Assembly (NCBI GenBank): GCA_958496175.1
Contig: OY292275.1
Coordinates: forward strand, 24,157,001-24,221,000
Reading direction: 5' to 3'
DNA: 64,000 bases
Source: Sisyra terminalis
Taxonomy: Eukaryota; Arthropoda; Insecta; Neuroptera; Sisyridae
Shown: positions 35,226 through 47,600 of the stretch, piece after piece
Numbering within the stretch: the first letter of the stretch is position 1
Layout: each line of letters opens with the position of its first letter
Translations under genes and position numbers: made by a program
The notes under the pieces: generated by a model
Told to the model about the DNA's origin: nothing
What the model saw: only the letters and a program-made list of their open reading frames with translations
Databases searched by the model: none

Positions 35226-37313
35226 CTAAGCTGCTATACGTAACATTAAATCAATATCAGTAACTTTTTCTCTGGGCTTATTTTTTTTAAGCCCCTCATT
35301 TATTTCATATTTATCAATTTTTTCCCAATCTTGCCAAGAAACGATTTGTACATTTTTATTTTTTAGTTCAGTCACAATGGTTTCCGATCCAGATTTTGGT
35401 TCAATTTTAGAATTCGTCAAATCTTCACAAATAATTTGTGATACACTAAAAGCGTTGTTCATCGTTGTTAAAATTACTCCAGTAGGTCCTGTAGCCAACC
35501 ATCCAGTTGTATAAACTCCTGGTGAAACTCGACCCATTTTGTTCAATACAACACCCTTTGAATTATTAAATGGAATATTTTTGTCAGCCTGTATAGATTT
35601 GTATCCAATGCTTCGAATAATTATATCAGAATCAAGAAATTCTACATCTTGGCTTGACACGGCTTCTTTGTGTAACAAATCGTCTCCTTTTAGCAATGTT
35701 TTGGCGAATTTTACACTTGATTTAGAAATGCTGATTGGATTTCGAAAAAATATCGGCGAAAAAACTTTCTTTTTTGATGTTTCAGGCTGTGTTTTCAATG
35801 ATTTAATCATTAAATCAGTTAAACGTTTTCGTGGTCGTTCTAACTGTGGAATAATTTCCTCAATACCGTTGAAGTCTTGTTCTCTCCAAACTGTAGCGCA
35901 ATTTGGAAGCTTTAGCATTTCTCTTAGCTCTGCAATAGTGTAGGCAGCTTGTAAAGGACCTCTTCTACCAACTAGTTTTACCTCCTCAATTTTACTATTT
36001 TGCAATGCTTCCAAAGCATATTCGGTTATATCTGTGGACTAAAAATTGTATTCATAAAATTTTAAAAATATTTTCAATTATTCACGTAGAAATAGGAACA
36101 AAATAAAAACATTAAAAGCTATTTGACTCTCCACGATATTCCGATTAATTCAAAAAGAAGAAATGTAAACAGTTTAATTTTTTATATCACAGTAATTAAA
36201 ATTAGCAATGAAAATAAAAGATATGTAATTTTAATTTTAACGTAAAGGACAAAACAATGTTTTATCAGAAATTTAAAATTCTAAAAGTCATAATTGCTTA
36301 CAACCCTCACGAGTAATTGGTATAATAATAATGAAATACATTAAATCTTGCGCTACGTGTACAATAAAATCAGATAAATTTATAACAGCATAATGTTTTT
36401 ATATTGTACAAATTTCTTTGAAAGTTTCAGCTAAGCAAAGTTGAAATTATTTGAACACCTTACCCTCAAGGAATCAACAGAAGACAACACAATTCTCGCT
36501 ATATCTATCGCTACATTTCCTTGGCCTAAAATTGTTAAAACTCGACCACTTAAATTAGGATTAAAATTTTTATTAAAAGGATTGCCGTTGTACCATCCAA
36601 CAAACGACCGAGCGGATAAAACATTATCTAAATTTTCTCCAGGAATATTGAGTTTCCGATCTTCGTCAGCTCCGTAAGTCTGAAAGTATTTCCATTAAAT
36701 TACAGTATAATTGAAATAATATTATTCGCCTGTTTTCATACTTACAAGTAGCACGGAATGATAACATTTTTCAAGTTTCTCTAAGTTAATATCTTTGCCT
36801 AAAGAAACATTACCAAAAAACTTAAATTTCGGATGTTGAGCAGTCTTGGTGAATGTGTGCTCTACATTTTTTACTTCAGGGTGGTCTGGAGCAACACCAT
36901 ACCTAAAATAAAAGATATATTTATTTTTTGATTGAAATACTCCCAGTAAATTAAATTTATAACACCCCAAAAGTGCCAATCTGAATGTTCCAATTAATAT
37001 TGAATTAATGGTTGCAATGATTTTATAATTCGCTAGGGTCCCTCCTTAATACGAATAGTTGTATACATGATTTCAGTATAATTGCTCGTGGAAAATTCAA
37101 TGTGAATTTTAAAACTTTCGGATTGAACTTTTTTGTTTGCAGTATTTGTATCTCTTCCAATTAAATATTTATAACTTACCGTACTAAACCAAAAGGGACC
37201 GGAAGTTTTTCAAAAAGATCGACTGATACATTTGGTAAATGTTTTAGTAAATGTTGAGCAGCATAAAAACCAGCTGGTCCTGCTCCAACAATGCAAACTT
37301 TTGGAAAATTCAT
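35226..37313 (-). CDS. FDXR: NADPH:adrenodoxin oxidoreductase (ferredoxin reductase; dare)
   Basis: Four exons (37313-37180, 36902-36746, 36679-36464, 36038-35226) join in frame to 439 residues. An FAD-binding Rossmann motif opens the protein (VCIVGAGPAGFYAAQHLLKH), followed by [20 protein letters not shown]. An NADPH-binding segment follows, with ILGQGNVAIDIARIVLSS and KLVGRRGPLQAAYTIAELRE. The C-terminal GWLATGPTGVILTTMNNAF and the PREKVTDIDLMLR end are typical. The enzyme passes electrons from NADPH to mitochondrial ferredoxins for steroid hydroxylation (ecdysteroids in insects), Fe-S cluster and heme A synthesis. The apparent start lies only five residues before the Rossmann motif, so a mitochondrial presequence is missing from this exon. 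A weak acceptor (GTGTTTAG) just upstream could join an undetected leader exon. It converges with MBTPS1 and diverges from prune. Confidence 0.95.
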
Positions 37314-37866
37314 TTTTACTAAACACAACTTTTAAGTACAAAAATAATGTCCAAGCATCATAAGTAACTTTTGTCGTCAAAAATATTCAACATGTAACGG
37401 TACTTTATGATATAATTACACTCATTATACTTAAAAAGAAAATCACTTAAACCAATAATTTGGTTTTAAGGTAAGGAGCAAGATAATGTTTAGAACCAAT
37501 AAAAGTACAAATTATTATTGCATTCAATTGTAAATTACTGCTCAAGATTGTAAATGATAACAAAAATGTTAGGTTATAAAATATTTTCAACTTATAATAA
37601 AATAAATGGGGATAATTTACATGAATGCTTTAAAATTTAAATTTATTTAAACAAACATGTTTAACAAATTTCTCATCATTTCAAGTATGTAAACTATGGA
37701 AATGTTTCAGCTGAATTATTGAATTCTTCTGGCGACGGCGATTTAAAAATATATTCCGTCGAAGATGAATTGTTTCTTACAAAATGTTAAAAAATGTTTG
37801 GTATGAATAATGTATTATTTCAATTTGGATATATTTTCATTTATGTATGTTTTTTTTATTTATAAA

Positions 37867-40800
37867 ATGCAGTTAAATTGGAAAACCTACGATATGATCG
37901 AAGTAATTCTGGGGAATGAAGCCTGTGATTTAGATTCTGCTGTTTCAACATTAATTTACGCTTATTTGCTCTACAAATTGATGGAAAGCAAAAATATTAA
38001 TACTTTAATCTTACCAATTTTAAATGTTGCTTCCTCAAATTTTCCAATTAAAACTGAAGTTGTTTATTTCTTTAAGAAGCAAGGAATTGCTTTGGATAAG
38101 TTAATATTTAGGTAAGATGATAATGTCTTTCATTGATTAGTATTATTTTATTTACCAATCGGTTATACTGTTCAAAATTTCTAGTCTATATATCTATGCA
38201 TAATTAATTACTAGTGTCCGACCGAACATTTGGTTTCGACCAAAAAACAAGTTTCGGCTGTCGTCAAGTCGAAAATACGACCGAAACTGAATACGTGAGA
38301 AGAAAAAAATGAGAAATTTGGTTTCTCACTTATTGGATTCCGCAATTATGATTACTGGTAATTATCAGTTCATTAAAATTATTTTTAATATTTTCTTCAG
38401 TTCGAGAAAAAATTGACCAAAGTTAAGAAGAAATTATTTTGTTTTTAAGATGTAAGAAAAAGTACCTTCTGTTTTGTGTACCTAAACATATTAGATAAAA
38501 ATTAATTTTGTTAGGAACTTTTTTTATTTATTTTATATTATTCGTATCTAATATTAAAAAAAATATTAGGTGCATTTCTTTCAAATCAATCCCTTATTTC
38601 AGTACAAATAATTTATTTGAAATAAGAAGTGATAATAATATGTTATGTTAATTATTAGCTCAATTATTAGAGACTAGATGCTTGATTAATACCTGTAGGA
38701 TACATGACCTTATATGGAAGTTTTTGTTTCGGTCGAAACTAAAACTGATGTCGAAATTCGGTTTCGGTCGTAAAAACTAGTTTCGGTCGGTTGGACACTA
38801 TTAATTACAATTATTATAAAATGGACTTAAATGCGTGTCGGGCTACGCACAGTTTCAAAGTTTGTGAAATTTTGAAATAACATTTTATAAATATTTTTCC
38901 AAAACATTGAAAAATTAGATTGTATATTGCAATGACCGATCAATAAGTTCCAAAAAATCATAATATAAAATATTCCGAATCTTAAAAACCATGCGATTTA
39001 ACTTCATTGAAGGTATTTTTATACTAGCTATACGCAATTCTTATACACAATACGCTTTTATGACAAGACTACGGTTCTTCCAGTACCGTGACTTGAAGAC
39101 GGGTTCTTATACATCTCAACGAAATAAAACTAAAATGAAGAATAAAATTTTTCGATATCGCTTTAGTTTACGAGATTTATCCCCTTAGTTTTCGACCGAT
39201 TTCTCTAGATTTTGAAAAAAAGGTAAATGCTTACAACCGTGGCTACACGTATACTTTTTGTAAAAAAAATATACCCAAGGGGTCCAATCCAGGGACGAAG
39301 CCTGCTAAAAATTCTATTTAGCGACATCAATATCTGGCAACATTGCATTTTCTACTTTGTTTTTAATTTAATTCGCAAATAAATCAGCTCATAATGAAAA
39401 TTTAGTCACAAAAGAGAAAGTATTACCATATTACAATTGAATTATTAAAAAATCATGAATAAAATAAAAAGCAAAATAGAAAATGCAACGTTGCCAGATT
39501 TGACGGTTCTAAAAGGGACATGAGTTCAATTTAGAAATCCGTCTGAAAATTTGATTTTTTTTTTCAATTTTTGAAGTATCGATATTTTGTAAACTAAGCG
39601 ACATAACGAAAAATGGGTTCAAGTCACTTTAGAACTGTTAAATCTGGCAACGTTGGATTTTCTAATTTGTTTTTTTTATTCTTTTCGTGACTTTTTTTGT
39701 TAATTCATTTCTAATATGATATAATTTTCTTTTTTGTGGTTAAATTTTTATTATGAGCCGATTTATTAGATTATTAAATTAAAAACAAAGTAGAAAATGC
39801 AGCGTTGCCAGAATTGACGGTTCTAAAAGGGACTTGAGCCAAAAAATGTTACTCTTTCTTTTCGTTTTATGTCGTCGAGATCTGTTAAAATTTGTCTTCA
39901 AATCGTGACACTAGAAGAATCGTAGTATCTTCGAATTAACACACAAATGAAATGAATGAAGTCGCGGGAAAACGATAGTCGATCGGCAACATCCACGTTA
40001 AGATTTCTAGTTTATAACTATGACTATAATAATAGTCATAAAATAATACTAAGATTTTTTTAGAAATGATATTAATTTGAACGAAGTAAATTGTATGAAA
40101 AAACTGAAGTTACATTTAGTGGATCACCATATAGTACCCAATGAAGACGTTTCCTTGATTTCTGCTGTTGTTAATATTTTGGACCACCATCCTCGAAACT
40201 CAAATTGGAAATGGAAAGATATCAACATTAAACATGAACTTGTTGGAAGTTGTACATCTTTAGTAGCCGAGGAAATTATTTTACAAAAACCGGAAATTTT
40301 AGATTATCAAATAGGAATGTTACTATATGGTAATTTATACTATATTGTAAATAACGGTCAAATTAAATAACAAAATATTTATTAACAATTTTAGGTACCA
40401 TTGTTTTGGATACAATATGTTTTTCGGAGAAAGCAAAGCGAACGGCTGAATTAGACGTTAAAATGGCTGAAGAATTGGAAAAAAGATGTAACATTGCTGT
40501 GAATCGAAATGAACTGCTTGAAGAATTAGTACAAGCTCGAGGTGATGTTTCTGCGTTGAATAGTGAACAATTGCTAAATCGGGATTTGAAAATATTAAAA
40601 CATGTTTTAATGCCTGGTATGCCTATTTTAATTCAAAATTTTGTAAATCGTTCGGATGCCGAAGAGGCATTAATTCGATTTTGTGAGTCAAATAAATTAG
40701 ATGTAGTTGTATTGTTAGGCCTGATTATAGAGAATGGTGATGTTTCTCGGGATTTAGCTATTTATTCACCTAATCAAAGTGAAAAAGCAATAAAAATATG

Positions 40801-40945
40801 TGAGGCATTGACTTTGTCTACTGATCCTAATTTCAATTTAGTTTCACTTCCTTGTAATATAAATGGATTAAAATTATTTTCTCAACAAAATGTTACTTTG
40901 ACTCGGAAACATCTTTTACCATTAGTGAAAAATTTGACTGAATAA
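37867..40945 (+). CDS. PRUNE1: Prune, DHH-family exopolyphosphatase/phosphodiesterase
   Basis: Three exons (37867-38111, 40064-40329, 40395-40945) join in frame to 353 residues. DHH-superfamily metal motifs are present: LGNEACDLDSAVS near the N-terminus, an Asp in RNDINL, the hallmark LVDHHIV, ILDHHPR, and ELVGSCTSLVAEEI. The C-terminal half, with FSEKAKRTAELD and TLTRKHLLPLVKNL, is the DHHA2 domain. Prune hydrolyses short-chain polyphosphate and cyclic nucleotides and interacts with Nm23. The protein stops soon after DHHA2 and lacks the long tail of human PRUNE1 (453 residues). The Met at 37867 was chosen because it precedes the conserved core; upstream in-frame codons back to 37810 are hydrophobic and unlike the family. 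Intron 1 (2 kb) holds a hAT element and a foldback element. The AATAAA nearest the stop overlaps it, with another at 40962. Confidence 0.93.
38212..38800. mobile_element. Non-autonomous hAT element with exact 8-bp target duplication
   Basis: The 589-bp element in prune intron 1 begins TAGTGTCCGACCGAAC and ends with the inverted TAGTGTCC (GGACACTA). It is bounded on both sides by TTAATTAC (38204-38211 and 38801-38808). Several subterminal CGACCGAAAC-type motifs in both orientations are typical of hAT ends. It has no transposase. The exact duplication suggests a fairly recent insertion. Confidence 0.88.
39068..39926. mobile_element. Foldback MITE, family 1, copy B, with nested family 2 units
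   Basis: The ends (ACTACGGTTCTTCCAG at left, AGAAGAATCGTAGT at right) match copy A, as do the inner GGGTTCTTATACATCTC and TTTTTCGATATCG blocks. The interior carries two tandem palindromic units (about 39340-39528 and 39605-39838). Each is bounded by TCTGGCAACGTTG-type sequence and its complement, and by an outer AAAAGGGACTTGAG motif. The whole sits in prune intron 1, 268 bases from the hAT element. Confidence 0.7.
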
Positions 40946-41047
40946 ATAACTAAATACATTTAATAAAATTAATTTGTCATAATTTATGGTAAAAAAACAT
41001 CTCATAAATAAATATTTCATAAATAAATAAATAAAATAAATGCATCA

Positions 41048-41651
41048 TTAAAGTTTAGTAAGATTTATTTTGTTCTGTTGAACCATATTTCCGTTGTAGT
41101 CTAATGTTAAAAAATACGTTGTTACTAAATGATCTTTTCCTCTGACGAAAATACTTCCTCGGTGTTCACATTGAATTCCATTTTGCATGAGTATTAATGC
41201 AGTTTCTTCAGTTACTTGAATTCGACCAGAAGTCCCCGTTGAATCCATTCGAGATGCCATATTTACTGTGTTGCCCCAAATATCATACAGCGGTTTTTTG
41301 GCTCCTACAACACCAGCAAATACATTTCCATGTGATATTCCTATGCGAAGCTTAAACTGTTGCTGAGTTTCTTCATTTATACTGTTCAACACTTTTATTA
41401 ATTTTGTAGCGAATTTGGCTAATGTTACCACTACTTCTGCTTCCAAATCTGAATTATTTTTCAAAAATGGATCTAGACCGCATGCAGCCATATATGTCCA
41501 TCCTGCCATTTTTATTTTTTCTATTTTGATTCCGTCGTGTTCCATCAATAACTAAAAATGAATCTCATGTATATATTTTTTAATTAAATTTTATTTTAAA
41601 GCAATGTGCCACTTTCTTAACTAGTTAAACAAAACTGATAAAAAGTAAATA

Positions 41652-41698
<47 letters not shown>

Positions 41699-44600
41699 TT
41701 ATACAGCACATATACATATATTTATGCTAATCACTGTTTTGTTAAGATATTTATAAAGCTGCTAATATTGTACAATTCGGACTATTATATTACGGATATA
41801 TGTATGCCGTGAACATAAAGTTTACGAACAAACAATGTTCATGTTTGCAAAAATTATGGTCAGATGTTCATAATATTCAATTTGCTGCAAAAAATGTTTA
41901 CGTATATGTATCCTACATAAGTCGATGTACTAACGGTATTGACTGCAATTTTCTGATAAATTAAGTTAAATATGTGAAAATAATTATTGAGCTAAACAGA
42001 TTTTTAATCTAATAAAAAATTAATTCCATGATGAAATAGACTAGATTAATGGGTGATTTTCATCAAATTCCGAAATTTGGTAATTTTTTTTTAGAAATTT
42101 GATTTTTCTTTTGTCAATTTTGTAGTATTTGTTTACTAGCTTTTACCAATATAGTGGTTCCCAGAATAAACTTATTTTAGACGAATTTTAAGGATGATTT
42201 ATAATTTTGAAAGTGAGGGAATATTTTTCACATGCCATACTGTCATTGAATCGTGTCTGTAAACTTTGATAGAAAGTCAAAAATTTGGGCTTTAACAGTA
42301 TTATTGTCACGTTAATATAATACTCCCCTGTAAAGTGTTATTTGTTGTCTTGCATCGTCAAAATGAACAACTTGTATCTGCATTGTACTTAAAGCAATAA
42401 TTTTCACTAAAGTCAATATGAATGATGTTCTTATTTTTAAACAGGAAAAAAAACGGTGAATTTAAGGATTAAATAAGCGAAAAAATAAAGAAAAATCAAG
42501 TTCGACTAGTTTAAAAGCTATTAGCTTATATATCGTCATTCCCTCGGTTCAATTTGAAATGAAGGACTAAAGAAATAAAGTATAACTCAAAAAATCTTAG
42601 AATATAAACTTTTGTTACATCTGAATTTTAATGTAAGTTTTCTGTCTCTGACAACCTACTTCACTGTGTAATTATTATTAAGATATAGTAAATACCTCTA
42701 ATTTTTCAATGTGAAGGAATGGCGACTGAAGATGTAATCTTGAAATAATTTTCATATTTTTTTTTTTGAACCGACACTCGAACACGTGTAAAATGACTTA
42801 AATATGTGAAATAATTGATAGTATTGCTAACAATCAAAAATTGATGAGAGCTTTCGACTGTTAGTAAAGGTGTGAGAGAATGATTTTCTTTCACGGGATA
42901 CTTATGAAAAATATATTTGAAAACATGTTCTTTATTTTTCATTTCAAACTCAAAATATTTGAAAATCTTTTGTGTTTTTAATCGATTAGTCAAATTCGTT
43001 AATATTTTTTTTTGAAATTTTTTTGATTTAGAAGCTCAAAAATGTGCTAATCTTAAGTTTAGAACATAGTGAGGGAATGATTTTCAGGGTAATAATTATT
43101 TATTATTTCATAGAGATATTCATATGGTTCAAAAATTATAACCCACACCATTAGCCCAAGTAATGTTCTTTTCAAGAAAAAAAAAATACCATCATAGATC
43201 GCTTGGATTTTCGTTAAATTGAAAGGACAAGAATTTCGAAATTTCATGAGAATTACTCATATACTTATTAAATTAAATTCAATAGAAAATATGAATTTTG
43301 ATAATGTTGATTTATGAATTTTGCTAAGCAATTAGACACTTTGCATAATGAAAAATTGTTTTTACTTTATCAAAAGCACAAATTACGTTGTTTAGAACTG
43401 TTAACATTGTAAATTCTGAATCTTCGCTATCATCGTCAACTCCGAGAGTATATTCTGTTATTGAAGCAAACATGACAGAAACATCTTCATATTCTTCATA
43501 ATAGGAAGCTCGATCCTTGGTGTTTGGATTTAAGTAAAATTTTGCTAAAAAAATCGTATTATCAATTATCATTTTTTAAGAAGCATAAATTAAAAACTAT
43601 AACATTGTAAATATGTAACTATAAATATGTGAATGACTACATCAACAAATGATAATAAAGTCATTGAATGAAAATATCATTAACATTGTAAGATATAATT
43701 AAAACTATTATAAAAGCATCCTTGTTCGAAAAAGGCATTTTGAAGTCATTACATTTAAAATGACTTTAATAACTTTAAACGATTTCTAATAGCTTCTAAT
43801 GGTTTTTTTGAACAACTAAATGCCTTTTTTTTGCTATAGGGATATAGCGATTTGTTTAGAGTTTTAAAACTAAGTTACCTTACCTTTTATCTATAAAAGG
43901 ATGTTTTTTTGTACTCACCTACATGAATTGGTAAAATATTATGCAAAAGCATCGTATTTATTATATCAGTGGTAGCTGCCTGCTCTCGTTCCTCGCTCAA
44001 TTTTAATTTCCATTGGTAATCCAAGCGATTCATATACTCTGTCTAATTTTATGGGATAAAGAAAAAATATTAGTAGTAATAATCATTAAAATATCCATTT
44101 AAATTCAATTACCTGACGGTCTAAAATGTGCAATGTAATTGTTAAATAAATAATGCCTAAAATATGAGCTACTTGGGGGTAGAGAAAAGTATTCCAAGTC
44201 TCACTATTTATGAAAATATCTGCTCGAAATGAAACAACAATGTACACATACATCAGAATTATTATAATTCCAATAAGGAATTTTAGAAGAAAATGAATTC
44301 GCAGAAATATGAACGATAAAATAACTACTAATGATAAAGATTCTGTTATTCGCTGAAATCAATTTTAATAGAAACATTTAATGAATGCTTAGACTTTTAG
44401 GTATATTCTTTACCCAAGGCTGTGTACAATCCATATCCTCCATCGGTAAAATTATCGTTCTATTGAAAATATTATTAACATGACACTCTGGCTAAAATTA
44501 ATAAATTTTTAAAAAAAATTTAAGTTAATGTACAAGTAATTATAATTACTAAATCGATTATGCAGGCTACCACTAAAGAAAAACAAACGAATAAATAGAT

Positions 44601-47600
44601 CAAAGTTCGTAGAAGTGCATTTTTTATAATGGTTTTCGAAATGTTGAATATGAATCGAGCGAATACGTTTTGGGGAGCAACTAATTCTTGATTAGAATTC
44701 CATAAATTTTTCCAAACATAATGAAACCAAGTAATTGGAATTAATAAAAATAAAAATGCAACTATACTAGGTACTGCTATCCAAAAGTATGTATGGTCTC
44801 TGAAAAAATTAAAGTTAAAAATTGAAATAGTATTCCACGTGTTTAAAATGATACCCAGTCATTTTGCTGAATCCGATTCCTCGAATGACTTTTTTCCGTT
44901 ACATTATTTGTTTAATTTTATTTTTGTTGGATGCATGATATATCAGAACAAATCACGACAAAACCGTCCATAGGAAAAATGAACAATTAAAATTTTTTTT
45001 CATTCAATGAGTACGGAGAAAAGCAATAGTTTGAATTGACATTTTAGGAAAATAAGTAGACAAACATTATACACCTTCATAGACTATTAAAATTAAATAT
45101 TTAAATATAATTTAAGATTTCTTTGGTAGATTTTACATCCTAATACTGATAAGTAAAGACTCATTGTAGATATCTAAAATATTCCGGAATCCTAAAAATG
45201 AAGTGTTTTGGTATCATACAATTGATTTTCCTTGTAGGTAACATCTGTCCAATAACTCAAAATTTCATTTAAATATTTAATTTTAAAAGTGCATGAGGAA
45301 TAATTTATTAAATTATTCTCTTAAAATGTCAATTTAAATACTTGTTGTATATAACAATAAGTAAATAAATATGATAATGTTTTTTTTTGTTATATTTTGT
45401 TTGGTATGATTTATTTTAACAAATTGAAATTTGTCCAGTCACCATTTCGGGTATACGTAACTCGGTTTAGTACATTTTAAATTTTCCAGGGTTAGAAGAC
45501 TAAAGACTTAGTTAGAGACTTATTCACTTGGTAACTATAGACATTTGGGATCATATAGCAACTAGGTTCATAAGCAACTTGGAGTCAACAGCAATAGGAG
45601 TAATATTTCACGTTTAAACTTATATGTTCAGATAACTTTTTTGTCTTATGTGGTGATCAATAAAAACACGAGAACTATATGTAATTCATATAAATCCAAC
45701 TCAATCTAATGTTTGCTTTTAGGAAAACTTTCAATACTTATGTAAATATATTTAAACAGTAACAGAAACCCTATTCACTTGAGAAATTATACTTTAGTGC
45801 AATTATCACATGCGCAGCTTAATGACTTAATAAATGAGTTCAAACTTCATCACAGGTAAGTATTTATGAATATCCAGAATGTAGAATTGATAAACCCTAT
45901 TCTATTTATAAAGAGCCTGTGGAAATGAGCAACGCCAATTGAATGTATAAAATAATATTGTTTAGAAAATCAGTTTGTATTCATTATCTTAGGTGGAAAA
46001 TTCAGAAAAACTATTATAATAAATCTTTTAAAAAAATTTATATACATCGATAATTAATACTAAAGATCGATTTAGACTATAGCGAAATAAATTATAGGAG
46101 CGCAAATAATAGTTGATAGGTGGAAATTCGGTGAATTAAAAAAGCAGCTGAAGATAGATAGGTACAATGGATAGATATGTATGTTATATACCTTTGTTAG
46201 ATATATTATAATAGATTGTGTATATCTAGTTATACATCGATATGCTGAATTGTATTAGACCCTAGTTGCGTATAGCCTCATTTATTTTATGTCCCCAGAT
46301 GTCAGAAAATTGGTTCATTTATTCATGGTCATTACATTACCATCACAAATGGTTTTTAAATTTCGAGATAAAAATCATTCTGGGAAACAAATTCGAGGAA
46401 ATAACCGGGAGTATAATATACTTTGGTAAAGACGGAGCTTGAATCATAAGAACAAATGCACTTACGACGAAGGAGATTAAAATGTAAAATTTGTACATCG
46501 GATCGTACTGTTTTAAATATGGTTTTTCCCAACTCAAATCTCGAAAAAATAAAAATAAAGGTTGTATATGCTCACTATGAAACCATTGCCTGAAATTATT
46601 ATTTTAATTTTAAGTTATTATTATTTTTTTATTATTTGTTACATATATTTTCCGAGTGGTAATTTTTCTATTTCTTCACACATTTTCGAATCAATAACAG
46701 TGTTCATTTCTTGAAACTTTTTTGTTGATTCATCCATAAAAGCTCCTCTTCTATTTGAGACGTTCATAAAATATTCTGCTTCAGAAATTTTCCTGAAACG
46801 ACTCACTCTTCCACGATTAAATCTTTTAGTTGAGGACGTTATGCTTGAATTTCGATTGTATAATGTTAATTCAGATTGGATGACGTTATTAGGAGAAATT
46901 AAGTATGTGGTAATATTATTTTTTTCTAAGAAACTATCTTTTTGTTCTCCAAATCCTCGTTCGTACGGATATTCATCGTTTAAGTATTGTAAAGTTTGTT
47001 GAGTTACGTGAACTTTACTAAAAATTTGATAAATTTTAGATTCTTCTCTATTATTGTCAATATTTTTGCTATAATACCCAGGTTTACCGGTTTGCTCCAT
47101 ATGATTTGCAATAACAACGTCTTTTGACCAGATGTCATACTGCCATTTGCAAGATCCTACTAAACCACTTAAAATTCGTCCTGAATGAACTCCAATACGC
47201 ATATCTATGTCTAACTTATGGTGATCTCTAAATTTTAAGCATTAGTTAATAAATAATTGCATTTGTTTCGAAAATATTACCTAACATCTCTTATTATTTC
47301 TATCATATCCAAACCTAAGTTAACAGTATTTTTAGCATGAGATGCACTTGATATACTTGTTTGGCGAATTCCAGCCACACAATAATAACAATCTCCTAAA
47401 AATTTTATCCGTAACACCTGTCTTTCCTATATAAATGCCAATAAGATCAATAAAAACAAACCATTGAAAAAATGGGAAAAAATACCTACCTCCGAAGCTT
47501 CATCAAATTTTCCAAATAATTCATTTAGTATTTCAACTAATTTCTTTACCGGAAGTGAAGAAGTCATTTTTGTATAGCTAACAATATCAGCATATAAAAT

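Noticed and set aside
46400..46422. Cyclase exon 10 ending at CTCCCG|GTTATT
   Set aside because: That donor puts the next exon in a frame with an early stop. The CCAAA|GTATAT donor gives the correct phase and a continuous membrane segment.
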